This document shows positions 34,845 to 47,580 of a DNA stretch of 64,000 nt, piece after piece. Each line of letters starts with the position of its first letter. Within the stretch, counting starts at the first letter, position 1. The position numbers were made by a program, and so were the translations under genes. Origin of the DNA: Leptodactylus fallax (lineage: Eukaryota > Chordata > Amphibia > Anura > Leptodactylidae); contig CAMRHE010000648.1 of NCBI GenBank assembly GCA_947044405.1, positions 620,001-684,000 of the forward strand, given 5' to 3'. The notes under the pieces were generated by a model. The model made no database searches, was not told the origin of the DNA, and saw nothing but the letters and a program-made list of their open reading frames with translations.

Positions 34845-37800
34845 GTTTTTTTGTTGTTTTTTTTTTCATGTATGCTCGCCTCCCCTGGGACTCCGCAAAT
34901 TATAGTCTGAGGGTCTGAAGGTATAAATAATAGAAAGTTAGGTTTGGTCATTTTTGGTCCGAACTAAACCATCGTGTGAATTTTGTGAAGCTTCGCCCAA
35001 AACACACTCTAAAAGAGGCGTGGCCTAAATAATCGTAATTAAGGTAAAATGCTGATCAATCATCACTATGCCATGGCATCCCAACCAAGGACATCGAGCC
35101 TGTCACTCAGACCAAAGAGAATGGCTGGGACTGTATACAATCATGGCGAGGTACATAATGCTCACTACCGTAAGGCAAAATACATACAACACAATAAACT
35201 AATAACTTGCACTGCCTGCGATAGAACAGTGTCAATGTAGGTCAATTACACCCTGCTTGGCAGGAAAAGAGAAGACTGAATACCTTCACGGCATGGCTTG
35301 TGGCACATTGTAAGCTTTACACCTTGGGGAGGCGGAATGTAGACGGCATATGCCTTTTATGAAGCAGCTAATCCCTACAGATATCTCAGAATTGCTCTTA
35401 ATTAGGTTGTGAATCTCGGCCTGTTTACTTAATATAGCCAGCTACTCCCTTCTGTGGGATGTGTGCATGTTCAGCAAGGCAAACACACCACCCTTCATGA
35501 AAGAGAACGACTGTACAAACGGATCCTACGGAAAAAGTAGTTTGTATTTACAGTCTAGAAATATGAAGAGTAAAGAATTTCCAAAGTAATAACACAGTAG
35601 ATATTGACTTCTGACACTCCCACACACATGCACACCCAGCTAAGTGTGCCAACATTGGGAATTGGGAAAGGGGAGAAAACTGCTGACAGAAAATGCTGGC
35701 GGTGGCTTATATCACCAAAAAACTAAGGATCAGGCATGCTGAAATCCAACACGGCCAACCCTTCTCTCTTACAACATCTTTGTCGGAGGGAGAGACAGGA
35801 GGCACCTGATACACATTAGATGTATGTTGGCCAAGCCTGCTGACCATCTAAGGCTCCATTCACATCACATTTTTTACATCGCTTTAACTGATCCGTTTAA
35901 CTGATGCAAAAAAATGGGTGCAAATGAAAAGTCATTCGATTACATACAAACCAATGTTAAAAAAAAAACAGCAAAGCTGTCCCAGACAAGACTTGGTTGT
36001 GTGAATATGGCTTAAGAGTGGCTGCCCCTCTAGTGGACTTTTCTTATCCATATATTACATGGCAGCTACAGTGGAAATGTCTTACCAGACGCAGTTTCCC
36101 CTGTGATAACAGATAGCTTGATAGGGATATGGAAAGCCATTGACTTCTAAGGGTTTGCCAAGGCACCTCCTGCAAACTACTGATTTTGCCAACAGAAGCC
36201 AAAGTCACATGTAATGCACTGACTGGACAGGTCTGCCAGAGTGGAGCTGTTCTTAAGCTAGTCATACACATGAATACTGCTGGAGCCTCGCCAAATAAGT
36301 CCCTTTTAATGACAGAAGGAGGTCAGATCAGGAGGACCACCAGTATGAGATCCATATGTCCTTACGAGGAATGTGGACTAGGGATGTCCTCGCGATGCAA
36401 TCCCTTTAAATTTCCTGCCATCCAAATATCAAGGCCGATATCAGTCTATACAGTATATGAGATAAGCCATTCCTTATGATTTGTAGACATGTAATGAGAC
36501 AATAAGAAACTAGAGCAGATGCCACCCTTGTACGCACGCCTGCAAGTCTTTCAGCAATGCAGATTCCTCCTTCATGAAGGTTAAGAGGCAGATTTAGGAA
36601 TTCACACATCATATCTTTAGTGTAGGAGACACTCCGTTCTGAGGGTGTTTTATCTAGCAGACAGTACAAGGGCACAGCAGAGAGGTCACTCACTGGCTAC
36701 TTCTGAGAGCGTGGACTGGAAATCCAGATCCTTGTGGTGTTCAAAGCAGAAAGACACCTCAAAGACATGCTGAGCAGATTCTTATCACCCATCAGAGGAA
36801 AAGCGACATTACCAGCATACTAAAATAAAGTGCCACATTATGTACAATGTACAAGCATAAAATAAAAAATACCGTATCTGCTTAAAGTGGACTAAAACCA
36901 TCGGCCAAAGGTTCAGACAACCAAGACCATCACGCCAAAATGAACTAAAATGTGTGCTACTGCTTCGGCATGACAATGGTGTACCAGTCAATCCTTACAC
37001 CATCCACTTACTTTCATCTAAAGTGTACAGACACGTTTCTGGTGGCCATACACATTGCATGAATGTAGGCCAAAACCACCAATATCAGTGCATGATACCG
37101 ACTATCTAATGTGCATGGAGTCCTCCCCTGACAGGTGATATCAGGTGAAGAGAAGGATCGGACGGTTGGATTTCAATATTCCCCATCCTGTTGTCCTAAA
37201 ATGGTCTGATGACAACCTAAGAGGTGTCTGATGGTAGTTTTTTCGATTCCTGTGGAAGATATATCCATGTATGGTCAAACAAGTACATGGCTTACAGCAA
37301 TCCAGGTTTTCTTTCTAAAGCGGTCTTCATAAACCTTGCATGGTGGTACATGGGTACCCTATTAGTCCGTATTCTTTCTATGCCAGTCGTAATAAAGTCT
37401 GAGATGCACCTGAACTATTAAGAGGCTCCGGCCTTTTAGTAAATTCAGTGCACTCCCTTGTGCTAGAATTGTAATCTACGCCAGTCAAAAACTGGTGGAG
37501 ATTTTAGGTACAACTCACACCAGCTTTCTGAGGGGAGTTATAATAAATTTGTAGGGCCAAGGTGTCCCTGCCTCGGCCAACCTTGCTTTCTGTCCACTTT
37601 AGTGAAAAGTGGAGCAAGGAACAGAACGAACCATGCGGAGCAAAATGTGCCATGCACCAAAGAAGTGCCACATTAACACCCAAGTACACCAGAAGACAGG
37701 CGTAGATGGGTTAATAAATTCACCCCGATATGTACCGCTATATGGTACCTCTGTGATCACATACCTGAGCAACCTGACATCCGATAGATGTATATTATAT

Positions 37801-38444
37801 TAAAATCCGCTTGCTTTTGCAATAAGTCAGAGGTACAGGGTTACATTTGGACCGCTAGTGTCCATGTGCTGTGTCTGTTTCCTACAAAACTGCCAATAGG
37901 GTGCTTGTATGCTTTAAGGACCAAGGCGAGTACATTCTCCATAGAATGATGCCAAATAGGTTACATAGCACAACTGAAACAGCCTAAAATGTAACACGAA
38001 CAAAAAAAAAACAAAACCTACTGATAAAAGGAATAAAGATTCTGTCACCCTAGGGAAAATCTGAGTGTCAGGCGAGGACATGAACACTGCTGCTGTTGTA
38101 TTAGATGCCAAGGAACCCATATCTCCAATCTGGGGCTACATCTAATAGTTACTCTGCTTCTCTGTCTGTGCCAGCTATGCTCTTATGGAGAACATACCTG
38201 GTTCACCCCAAACTAGTGAGAGGCAATGGAAAGAGGTGTGTGCGTGCAAGTGTACTAGCTGCATTCATGAGTATGCAAATAATATGCATGTGATCATAGT
38301 ATATGTACGCGCGATCTAGGAGTAGATTACAGATTTTACAGATTTTCATTTTTGCACGCTAATCTATAATATACTTGTGATATACTGTTAATTATACATT
38401 TTTATTCTGCATGTGGTAGATAAAAACCTATGTAACCATCAAAT
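34845..38444. other. Intronic, dispersed repeats, no gene seen
   Basis: A CCATTCACATCACATTTTTT / GTTGTGTGAATATGG pair (about 35865-36010) suggests one decayed MITE. GGTGGCCATACACATTGCAT at about 37040 marks another family. No coding pattern. Confidence 0.5.
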
Positions 38445-38790
38445 ATACAGTGGGGAGATTTACTTTATTTTGCACTAAAAAACTGTCCAACATGCCATTT
38501 ATCAAGTATTTTAGACACATTTACGATTTGTATGAAAAGGAGCATCATATTCACATGAAAGGGAGTGGCTTATAGGGAAGTGGGCAAGGTCAAAGCTATG
38601 GTATTATTTGCCAAACTTTTGCCATATTTTTCTGGTGTAATCTATTCTAGGCCAACTAATAGAAGGTGTAATGTCAGACTAGAAAAACCAAAAATTATTC
38701 ATCCAGCATCAAACACTATGATAAATCGGCAGAGTTTAACACGGTCTAGTCTAATTTTGCAGCGTCTAACATTTATACAGCATTAAAGTA
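38445..38790. repeat. Dispersed repeat shared with 7815-8125
   Basis: Same order of blocks as the first copy: AAGTATTTTAGA, TGTATGAAAAGG, TTTTTCTGGTGTAATCTA, GGCCAACTAATAGAAGG and GGTCTAGTCTAATTTTG. Confidence 0.55.
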
Positions 38791-41700
38791 CGTTCACACG
38801 CCATAATTTAGCGCCGATTTTGAGGCAGACTGCAAATTCTGCCTCTCAGAGCAGGCTGCTGAAAAAATAAGCGCCCTCCCCAATTTTGCGGCGGATTCTG
38901 CCTCAGAATCTGCAGCAGGAGCCAGTCCAATGATTAAGACCTTTCATCTGAGCTTAACCAGCAAGTAAAAGTCACAGCCCAAACCCGAAGAAGCAGGAAG
39001 ACAAAAAGAATTTGAGACAGAAATCAGACACAAATTTGTCTTCAATTTGTGAACACCCCTTAAAGGGGTTGTGTATATGTGTATATATCATGTGTATGCA
39101 TGATACTCACCTGTCCCAGCTTGGGTCGGTGGAAGTCCTCACTGCATGTGACCACTGAGGCCAAATAGTGGCCTCAGGAAAGGAAGTGACATCACCGCTT
39201 CTTTTCCTGTGACTGCTTTGGCTGCCGATTGGCCTCCGCAGTCATGTGCAGCGAGGGCTTCCACCGGTACAAGCCCCGCTGCTCTGAATCGGACAGCAGC
39301 GCTGAACACCAGAGGCAGGAGAGTATGTTGGGTTTTTTTGTGTGTTTTTTTTTTTAAGGTTTCACCCTCTCTGACCTCCTGCGCAGGTACTGAAATTCCT
39401 GGAAAACCCTATTTAATAAATCTGCCCCAATGTATATAGGCAAAATACTAACCATCCAACTGATATTGTCTTTATTTCAAATATATTAGATGACAGTGAT
39501 GTCATATTTTAACACGATTTACAGCCAACATCACAACACGATTTTGGCTAGCTTTTCCATGAGGCCTTGCCGTGAGACCCTAAACACGAATACATAGAAA
39601 AAGAGTGGAAGTGGAGAGGTGAGACATTCCCATGCTTGGATTAATATCCACATCTGGCATATCATCACACGAGAGACCTTACCCCTAACAGGATGCAACA
39701 AATCCTGTGTCTGTCACCTGCCTCCCTCTGCCTGCAGGCTCCCGGTGAGATACACAGAACTGGACAAACAAGTTTACAACTTTTTTTTTTTTTTTAAATA
39801 TCTGACGCAGACAAAACCCAAGTCCTGAGATGGGAGCAAAACAACCCTCAAGGACTCTTCAAGTTATGCAAAGTAAAAACCCATCTTCAGAGACAAAATA
39901 ACCCATTTAAGAGGCCTCCTTATCATTGGTTTATTTGCCTTTCTTCTTGAGAACATATTAACAAGCACAATCCAGAGAGGCTCCATTGACAGCAGGGATC
40001 TGTGCCATAAACTACTATCATTATCCGACCATAAATCAGTCTTATCTCGCCCGCCTCACAGTTTCATTTTCTATCCAATTATTTCTCACTAGCTGTTCTG
40101 TTAACCCCAAACAAGGCCAGGAACAGAGCAAATACCAAACAAGAAGATAATGTCTACAAGAGATATGGCTTACCATGAACCAGGACCATCACAGATACTA
40201 TCTTCTTGGTTGGGTATACACCTTCATAAACAACTCCACACAGTCTAAAGCTGACCATAAACATGGCTGTATTATAGATACATGTGGTGTTATATATGAC
40301 AACCGTAGACTTCTAGGGGCTCGTAGTGCACCTCAATCATATGAACCAAAAACTGTCACATGTTGGTATTCTCTACTAGAAACATACAAGACACCATAAC
40401 ATACAACTTACCCACTGGGTCCTTAAGGAGCCCAGGAAATGTAATAAAACAACAAAATAAGCTACTCAACCTTATAATCCCTCTCTGTTCCAGCACTGTA
40501 GCTCTGGTCCTCCAAGACAAGTATGTTTACCTGGCTGCAGTGATGACTTGCCCGTATATATCCCATGTTACTACTGCAGCGAATGAAGAGCTTCAGTGGT
40601 ATACAGCACAAGATTACAGAGACAAGTGACTGACTGCGGCAGTCATGTGGGTATAAACTGGCAAGTAGCCAAGTATACAAAGACCGCCAGGGAGGACCAG
40701 AGTGAGGGTATTGGAGTGCCAGGGGATTGTATATAGCTTGTTTTATCACATTTCCAGGCTATGGCTACCTTTAACTCCTTGATCCAAGGATAGGCCATCA
40801 ATGGAACAACCTTGGAAAATCCCTTTAAGCTGGAAGAATTTCCAGACCCGTAAACCAAATATTTACACCTAACACAGTACAGACAGATCCCACTGCTTTT
40901 AATCTGATGTGTAAGGATGCCATGGTAATAGACAGAGGTCAAATAAGACAGGACCTTCAACTCAATATGGGATATTTTTGACTCTCTGACAAATAGCTGG
41001 CGTAAACACATTTATACTGTGTAAATCCAACATTTACAGACCGCAAAATTCCCTTTCTATCCATTCAAAACGATCAATCACCATAAAAGCAAAAAAAAAA
41101 AAAGGATTGGCCACAAATACCATCTTCAAGTACTATGCCTACTTTTTACCAACAAGTAAACTGGTGAATATTCTCATCATGAATCTTTTGTGTCTTTGAC
41201 TTTCTACAGTTCTATGTCCAATCGCTGGAAGCTCACAAGTTCTATGACGGACAAAGGTTACATGTCCCGTAGCCAGAATTTCACACAACCAGCACCTTGT
41301 TGACTTAAACCCTGATACATTTTATTACATTGCTAAATCAAGCAAATTCTTCCTTACCTGTCTCAATAACCACACCCAATAAAACTAGCTGATGCAAGCA
41401 AATAAACTGGAATGCATTCTCAGGTCTGAACTGAAGGAGTGCATGCCTTAAGGGCCAGCAAGCGTCCAGATTTACAGGCGACAACATAGCAAATTCCTAG
41501 CCAGCGGAGGAAGCACTTTCCTCGTCAAACTGATCAATCATGGGTAGTAGAAAACGATCACGCGCCATCAGGTTCACCATAAAAGTTCTATTGATAAAAC
41601 AATAATGTGAACATATGCACCAGTTATAAACTCAAAACACTCGCCATCGGTAATAGTGACCATGATATTGGCAACCTTATAAATCACAACGCGTTACGAG

Positions 41701-44263
41701 CTACAGACCAGCTTTATCTGACTGGGGGACTTTCTCAATACGTCTTCCCAATTGTGAAAAACGTAACTATTTCGGAATCAAGGTGGCAATATGACTTGGC
41801 ACACAGCGCCCTTGGATTCACATGCTGTAGATGTTACCACAACAGAAGTCATCAGACTCTGCAAAAGTTCATCCAGCAGAAATTTTTTGCCAGCAGTCCC
41901 AACCTTGCAAAAGTCACAAGCAGGATTACACAAACAGAAGCCGAATGACACGGTATAACAGTGTGTCTCTACTGAGTTGTGCTACTTTCATCTTACATTG
42001 TGCACACATGTCTACCCAACAAATGTCCCAGACAGCTGTACTCCACGATCCTCCCCCGGTCATGTGTCATAACGTAACTACTTTACACAGCTGTCCTGCA
42101 AAGGACCCTTAAAAAATCAGAAAAATGTCTTCAGACCATCATAACAGATTTGCCACCTACATTGAGTCTTGATCGACGTGTTATGGTGCTGTCAGGTAAC
42201 ACTGCGTCCGTAAACCTGTAAAACCGCACATCCTATAACAAGTAATAATCAATAAATGTCATTGAAAACTGTCAGGACAGCCCTGTGTGGGGTCTGCACT
42301 ACATCATGTGACAGAGCCCTGAGATCATTGATCAGCATTTGTTATGGGCCTTAAATCGGCCCATGTAAGCAAGAGGACACACACATTTTATGCAGTTTTT
42401 GAAGCCAAAACCAGGAGTGGATTAGAAGAAAAGGGGGAGAAGTGCCACTTGTCTTTCATAGGTTCTCATCTGTCTGAATTAGGCAATAAACGGAAATTTT
42501 ATAGCTTCAGCAATAAAGGGCTAACAAAATGCATATTTGCCAAACTCAAACTATTCAATGTAAACTGCTCTACACTAACTATCTCTATGTAGATAGCACA
42601 TAACTTTAATGGCCTAACCTTTAACGGTACATGCCAGTCAATGGGGGTCTGGCCTCTGAGACCCGACCAATGATCACAAGAATGGGGGTCCTGTTCCCCT
42701 GTCCAAATACAGCAGTAGGCTAAGCCAAGCATCCACACACTGCCACTCCATAGAGAATGAATGGAGAGCAGTGTGAATGCTTGATCTGCTGCTCTACTCG
42801 GACACAGGAATAGTCCCCTCAACCATTGGTGGTCTCAGAGCCTGGACCCTTACCAATCACTAGGTTTTCCCCTACCTGTGGATTGAAGATAATACTAAGA
42901 TGTGGGACTACCCCTTTAAAGTATCCACACACATTGGATGTCAGTTAACCATTCCTGTTGATTTCAGTGCGACCAGTTGACTAATGTGTATGGGCACCTG
43001 TAAAATTACCTATTAGGTCTCAGCCAATAAGTGAGGACCACCACTACCAGTTTTCTTAAATCCATTCCTTATTTTGACTTCAAAAACTGTATCAAAGGAA
43101 GATGAGTGAAAGTACCCTTATCTGGTTTGACGGGCGAAGTTCTTTCTTATATGTCCCCCCTCCCAATACTTAAGGGGCTACTCTGTGAAAATCACAACTA
43201 TTTCGGAATCAAGAAGGTGGCTAATATGACTTGGCACAGAACACATCTGGGATCACTACAGAAGTCATCGGTTCTTGGGGACTAAACTTTGACAAGAACA
43301 TAAAATTGTCCAATATATTGACCCTATACTATCAAAAAGCAGAATTCCCATGGCATTTCCACTACAGACATTACAAGCTTAGCACACAGCCGCATCACAA
43401 GGCATAAATATCTGACTGGCGGAGGTCCGACTTGTGTGCCCCCACTGACTCCAAGACTAGCGGTTCCTTGTCCCGTCTGCAAATGCGACATGGTAGCACT
43501 ACTTCAAGTATAGCCCTCGGACATATACATGTCTCCCATAGAATAGACTGGATCAAATGTTGCCATCCCTTTATTGAGTATACTGGGGCACCCCTAATCC
43601 TCAGCAGTCTGACCTACACCTATGAAACATTTATAAGATATGCTATCAATACGCCATAAATATTTGTGGTGGGGAATCCCTTTAAATAGAAATGACCATC
43701 CCATAAAAAATGTTTGCTGTCATAGTGAAATCCACATATGTGGTTTATAAGCAAATGGTCTGATTCAGTCTGTGGGATCTTGAGCACATCTTTTCATCTA
43801 TGGCCACCTTAACCCTTATATACTGCTACGCTATATTAGCAAAGAGACTACAAGGCACTTGTTGATGTTCAGATTTTACTTAAAATAGTACAGAAAATCC
43901 TAAATTTAGTTAGATTATGTCATTTTGGCTGGCGGGTCCTCCCTGCAGTATTATCGTACTGTATACTGACAGCACGGCGCACACATGGAGCTCAGGAGAA
44001 TTAGTTCATGGCTGAATCACAACACAGACTGTTTATCCAACAAGAGCGTGCGTGAAATCCAGACGTGTAGTATACAAGGAATATGAGCGAAAAAACAACA
44101 ATAGAAAGGAGAAATATCAGCGATGGAGCGCCCCCATCGAGTTATACGCTACAATTATCATGTGATCTAATTGCGACCACTTATAGCGACAATTGTAATG
44201 ACTTGCATTGATTGTTGTACCGTCAGACAGGCCCTATTGTGCTGGTCTCTGCACATTTTTATA
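38791..44263. other. Intronic, repeats, no gene seen
   Basis: An inverted pair GTTCACACGCC / GTGAACACCCC (about 38795-39060), a repeat at 39060-39420, a MITE end at about 40825 (AAAATCCCTTTAA) and the decayed MITEs at 42620 and 43400. The duplicated phrase ACTATTTCGGAATCAAG occurs at about 41767 and 43197, followed by a similar GGTGGC...ATATGACTTGGCACA. Confidence 0.5.
42620..42915. repeat. Degraded TTAA-type MITE (GGGGGTC...CCGACC family)
   Basis: It contains CCAGTCAATGGGGGTCTGG, GAGACCCGACCAATGATCA and TCCATAGAGAATGAATGGAG, and ends ACTACCCCT before TTAA (42916-42919). Related decayed copies, judged by the same phrases, lie near 12410-12745, 18900-19110, 26040-26130, 34290-34500, 43400-43690 and 53760-53990. 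Confidence 0.5.
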
Positions 44264-44600
44264 GGCTATGTTCACACGTGGCAGAAATGCCTGAACATCC
44301 ATTTTATATGTCTGTATGGGATCATTTCTGCAGCATGTGACTGGAGCAGTTGCAGAATTTTCTGCTGCATGTGTACATATCATATATATATTTGTTACAG
44401 ATTTTGCTGCATTTTTTTTTTTGAGCCAAAGCCAAGAATGGTTACAAATGGAATGGGAAATATATAGGAAGTTCTTACACTTCTCTATACTGCTCAATCC
44501 TCTCCTGGCTTTGGCTAAAAAAAAAAAAAACGCAGCAAAATTTGCAAGAAAAAAAAAGAGCAGTTTTTCCGCAACGTGGGGCCTTAGTCTAAGGGTATTT
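44264..44600. repeat. Fold-back repeat, same family as 23050-23600, copy 2
   Basis: TTCACACGTGGCAGAAAT and the inverse of TTTTTCCGCAACGTGGGGCC are the ends. GAGCCAAAGCCAAGAATG and CTGGCTTTGGCTAAAAAA are inner arms with A/T runs. Open frames across it are not genes. Confidence 0.6.
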
Positions 44601-46250
44601 TCACACAGGACCTGTCCACATCCGATTTTCCATTAAGGCACATCGGAAGTGGATTTGCCCAAAAGTCGCGGTAAATATCTTCAGTATAAATTAACACAGA
44701 AAACCGCCACTACAGGACAATTTGCACTATGTTTTTTAGCACAGATTTGTTTAAACCTTGTCCATTTTATTGGTACTATACATATCGGATTAGCTGCCAG
44801 AAAGTCCAATGCGTGTACATCCCATGTGGACATACCTGTCAGGCACTAATGTTATAAAGAAATCACTTGTATCCAATGGCACTCATCGGATTGGACGGCG
44901 GATGGTCATACATTTGTCACACGTAAACACACCGTGACCTATGGACTCTCTATGGTGACCACTATCTTAAAAGCTGAAGGACATGTTGAATCAATAAGTG
45001 ATAGATTATCACAACAGTGTGTGCACTTCATTGTATAGGGATTTACAAGCGGCACAGTCATTGTGCCATCAAAATGGCTAAGAAGGTCAAGAACTGGACA
45101 ATGTGGCCCGAACCAACGATTGTCCCTATGTTTTGGGGGTTTTTTTTTGGTTTTTTTTTTACTGAGAAAACGAGGAAAGGACATACCCAAACAGATATCT
45201 ATCACTGTATAAACCATATTTATTTATATAAATATAAACCAATTATTTATATGGATTGGAAATATTGTAGTCTTGCTTGGCTTTTCCCCATAGTAGAAGT
45301 ACGATTGCGCTTGCATGTGCGCTCACTTCTCTGAAATCAAGAGACACAAGACCCTCTTCTGTGAGATGGGTGGGAGTCCAGTCAGCCATGTATTACATAG
45401 TCTATCCAAATTAACCCCTCCATTACTGTCGTTGACATTTCGTGTGAATTATTTCAAGTGACTTCATATAACCAATAAATTAACCAAAATTTTAAAACAA
45501 GTCAAACACATTTTCCCGGTGATTCACAAACATTTCAACCAAATATGCCGATCAGTTTAGGACCACAAACCTACTACGGTAAAATAAATAGTCAATAGGC
45601 AAATTGTCATCAAAAAAGACCAGCTGATGCCCCATCAGTGCCCACATAAGAAGATGGTCAATCACGCCATAGATGTAGAAATAGTTATAGGTGAGATGTC
45701 AGATTCGCCACCATAGGATCATCCACCAACCTGAAGATATCCAACAGGTTTTTGACAACCCATATGAATTGTGCCAAGGCCGTATACAGAATAATCCTAT
45801 GATCAGCTGTCACATATGTCTGTATATAACAACCTAAAGCAACAAGTAAGACAATATATAGCCTGACGCGAGTGTGATCCTGGTGCATCCAGACATTACA
45901 TGAACTTCTTGTGCAGGGGACAACCAGCGGGTAACATTGTGGGGATCAACCCAAGGTGTTGGGTAGCATTCACTGCTATCTGGGTCCATTTATGGGTTTA
46001 GTGGGCCAGAGACAAGTGATCGCAGACCAATGTGAACAGGTACAACTAAAAATCAGTAGAGCCCACCAGTCATGTTGTAGTGACAATGCAATGCATAGAT
46101 CAGCAGTGGTGCAGATGAGTGGGCACCACTACATGACTGGTGTGCACATGATAGCATGTCACCCTGCTGTACTACATGCATGTGACTGTACATACATGTG
46201 ACTGTAAATACAGCCCCCGGTGAGCTCCACAAATACCGCCCCCCCAGGAT
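44601..46250. other. Intronic, promoter-proximal end of intron 1
   Basis: AT-rich until about 46200, then GC content rises toward exon 1. No exon or repeat boundary recognised. Confidence 0.5.
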
Positions 46251-46345
46251 GAACAGGTTGCCCGATGTGCGCCCTGCAGCATTGTCCCTGCGCTCTCCCC
46301 TTTGTTATGGAAGTTTCCCCGGACACGCCTGGCAGACATTCTCAC

Positions 46346-46417
46346 CTTCATATCGTTCATGATGGTTTGGAAGAGTCCTCCCAGCGCGCTGCATTCCTTC
46401 TCCATGCCCGCGTCCAT
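46346..46417 (-). CDS. mtss1: mtss1 coding exon 1 (residues 1-24, start of the IMD/I-BAR domain)
   Basis: The minus-strand frame from the ATG at 46417 reads MDAGMEKECSALGG, then LFQTIMNDMK, and meets a consensus donor (AAG then GTGAGA) directly after residue 24. The block EKECSALGGLFQTI followed by DMK is the amino terminus of vertebrate MTSS1 (MIM). The paralogue MTSS2 has a G where this has S (KECGALGG), which favours MTSS1, although NDMK is MTSS2-like. The start context is strong (A at -3, G at +4), and the distance from this ATG to the conserved EKEC equals that in human MTSS1 as I remember it; a second ATG four codons on is less likely. MTSS1 family proteins bind PI(4,5)P2 membranes and actin through the IMD and promote negative membrane curvature. 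The frame stays open past the donor to 46172, but those codons are intron. Exon 2 (1801-1862) continues it in phase 0. Confidence 0.88.
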
Positions 46418-46660
46418 GGTTCGTGCTCCTGCCCCGGGCAGAGCCCCGTCCGTCTCTCTCTCTCACAGCACGTATCCGGTGTGCGGGCTCCTGCCAGCAG
46501 CAGACGACAGACAACCACTGATAATAAGACGAGCACAGCGCTCACACTGATCTCATGCCGCTGTAATGCACTGGAGCGAGCGGGGAGGGGAGGAAGACCT
46601 GGCTTCGGGAATACGCAGTTTACGCAACGGCATAGGGCCCCCTAGCGGCCACACACGGAC
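46418..46660 (-). promoter_or_regulatory. mtss1: mtss1 5'UTR and CpG-rich proximal promoter
   Basis: The stretch immediately upstream of the mtss1 ATG is GC-rich with many CpGs, unlike the AT-rich surroundings. It contains a GC-box-like run (GAGCGGGGAGGGG at 46576-46588) and no evident TATA box, as expected of a CpG-island promoter. A short upstream ORF (ATG at 46556, four codons then TGA at 46542-46544) would lie in the leader if transcription starts upstream of it. The start site cannot be fixed from sequence. Confidence 0.6.
46637..46648 (-). promoter_or_regulatory. CTCF-like core motif upstream of mtss1
   Basis: The minus strand reads CCGCTAGGGGGC inside TGGCCGCTAGGGGGCCC, a close match to the known CTCF core (CC-A/G-C-N-AG-G-G/T-GGC). 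It lies about 220 bp upstream of the start codon at the edge of the CpG-rich region. This is a motif match only. Confidence 0.4.
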
Positions 46661-46791
46661 ACCTAGGCCCTCCCCTACTCGTAGCCACGCCCTTCACCTT
46701 CCCATACTACCGTAAACCACGCCCGCCCACACATTCCCTCCTCTATAGATTGTCTCCTAGGAAGGAAAAACGAAAGGGAGGGCTTTGGGGG

Positions 46792-46799
46792 TGACGTCA
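46792..46799. promoter_or_regulatory. palindromic CRE (TGACGTCA) upstream of mtss1
   Basis: A full consensus CREB/ATF site lies about 375 bp upstream of the mtss1 ATG, in a region that also has CACCC/GC boxes (46717-46732 and 46806-46818). A perfect 13-bp inverted repeat, GTAAACCACGCCC at 46712-46724 and GGGCGTGGTTTAC at 46811-46823, surrounds it. Eight bases can occur by chance, so binding is inferred. Confidence 0.4.
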
Positions 46800-47235
46800 T
46801 GCATCGGGGTGGGCGTGGTTTACCTAGCGACGTGGGCTTTTTTCTGTGCAAGTTGCCAGCTTTCCTTGAGAACGAAGGGCGGGGCAGTGTTCTGTGTACA
46901 TGGGAGGGGTCCTGGCCACGCCCACAGGTGTGTGAGGACTCATTCACCTCGAGTGCTCGCTAGCCCAGGCTTGTCCTGTGAAGTGTGTCCTTGAAGGGAA
47001 CAAGCAACATGTGTCTGCCTTATAAGTGCTGAGATAATAGGGCATATTATCAGCTGTGTCTCAGGGACCTGTAAAACCTGTCATTAGGGCTCTGCTCACA
47101 CTAGGGTTGTGGCCCACATCATGTTCCATGGGAAGTGAATGCTAAATGTATAACCTGTGGATATGCCATCAATGCTTTAGGATATGTTCACACAACATCT
47201 TATGCTGCAGATTTTGGTATGTTTTTGTGCTGAAG

Positions 47236-47403
47236 CAGAGGCTTAACTTGAAGCTCTTGGGCCCCAGTGCAATATCTGTAATAGGGACCTAACTTACCAT
47301 GTGCTATCTACAATGCTGGTGTCTTATGTTGTAGAGCAGCCCCCACAGGTTCCAGGGCCCAGTAGCGATAGCTACCTCTGCACCCCCTATAGCTACACCC
47401 CTG
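47236..47403. mobile_element. hAT MITE (CAGAGGCTTAAC type), copy 1
   Basis: It starts CAGAGGCTTAACTTGAAGCT and ends CTATAGCTACACCCCTG. Flanking octamers TGCTGAAG and CACCGAAG are only partly alike. Its relative is at 57314-57496. Confidence 0.6.
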
Positions 47404-47580
47404 CACCGAAGTACACATGAAAAGTAACAGTCTGGTTTGTTTCAATGGAATAGATGATAGAGATAGAGGTCAGGATTGCTTACCAATCTATACTTACGAA
47501 ACGTAATGTGAATAGAATCACTAATGGTCGACCATTCTGAAAAGGGATTGTCTTCGGCTGGCCATACACATGTCTATCAC

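Larger units (their letters stand above)
1863..46345 (-). other. mtss1: mtss1 intron 1 (about 44.5 kb)
   Basis: This is the interval between the donor at 46345 and the acceptor at 1863, both with consensus dinucleotides on the minus strand. A very long first intron is typical of this gene in vertebrates. It holds three plus-strand and one minus-strand Tc1 family A elements, an L2 LINE in antisense orientation, and many MITEs. I found no further coding exon; an unrecognised alternative first exon cannot be excluded. Confidence 0.8.

Noticed and set aside
46172..46345. Continuation of the exon 1 frame beyond residue 24
   Set aside because: A consensus donor follows codon 24 and exon 2 supplies the conserved continuation, so this is intron.
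46265..46645. Plus-strand 126-codon ORF and other frames over the CpG region
   Set aside because: GC-rich sequence lacks stops by chance; no domain and antisense to the mtss1 exon.
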